Assembly (NCBI RefSeq): GCF_017254845.1 | Contig: NZ_JAFKCU010000001.1 | Span: 372,001-436,000 of the forward strand | Source: Algoriphagus pacificus | GTDB taxonomy: Bacteria > Bacteroidota > Bacteroidia > Cytophagales > Cyclobacteriaceae | Length of the DNA: 64,000 nt | Reading direction: 5' to 3' | In this document: piece by piece, positions 44,736 through 64,000 of the stretch | Layout of the letters: each line of letters starts with the position of its first letter | Numbering within the stretch: the first letter of the stretch is position 1 | Notes under the pieces: generated by a model | The model's database searches: none | The model's input: only the letters and a program-made list of their open reading frames with translations | What the model was told of the DNA's origin: nothing | Translations under genes and position numbers: made by a program

Positions 44736-64000
<19,265 letters not shown>

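Overview
The window looks like a chromosome fragment of a gliding or surface-colonising member of the Bacteroidota, most likely order Cytophagales and possibly an Algoriphagus-type Cyclobacteriaceae (the order and family are inference). The evidence is type IX secretion (T9SS) C-terminal signals of both type A and type B, a PorP/SprF protein, an Oar-like TonB-dependent receptor, AT-rich DNA, weak Shine-Dalgarno sequences, and promoter-like sites of the Bacteroidota form TTTG-N19-23-TAnnTTTG.

Layout. Positions 1-7542 hold the end of one T9SS cargo protein and a complete 2186-residue glycine-rich, PKD/Ig-like T9SS cargo protein. A bidirectional terminator separates them from a 1448-residue AsmA-like protein on the minus strand. 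Positions 11966-13008 contain no protein gene but carry two tRNA-like genes on the minus strand. Both fold as cloverleaves with a GUC anticodon and a 55-56 nt variable region. From 13009 to 24578 come housekeeping and envelope genes: an RluA-family pseudouridine synthase, an ACC deaminase/D-cysteine desulfhydrase-like enzyme, a Schlafen AlbA_2 protein, UvrB, a DUF4105 protein, another T9SS cargo protein, a GntP permease with a RidA protein, and an MltF-like lytic transglycosylase. Positions 24715-31011 are an RND efflux operon (TolC, RND pump, adaptor) led by an alpha/beta hydrolase. Then follow two tandem DUF481 paralogues, an Oar-like TonB-dependent receptor, a YhhN protein, aspS and an M23 peptidase.

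The last third, 41273-64000, is a minus-strand cluster read in the order giant adhesin, PorP/SprF, OmpA-family protein. The adhesin runs off the right edge with at least 6420 residues. It has about 53 copies of a roughly 107-117-residue DUF11/DUF7507-type beta-sandwich repeat and ends in a gliding-motility-associated (type B) T9SS domain. By analogy with SprB/SprF, the adjacent PorP/SprF protein is probably its dedicated secretion or anchoring partner. The OmpA protein, with two tandem OmpA domains, may tie the complex to peptidoglycan.

The most unusual feature is the tRNA-like pair. The tRNA bodies are nearly identical and the variable-arm stems show compensatory base changes, yet the core of the arm is unrelated between copies. 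The GUC anticodon and G73 are aspartate identity elements, but the long arm and U37 are not normal for tRNA-Asp.
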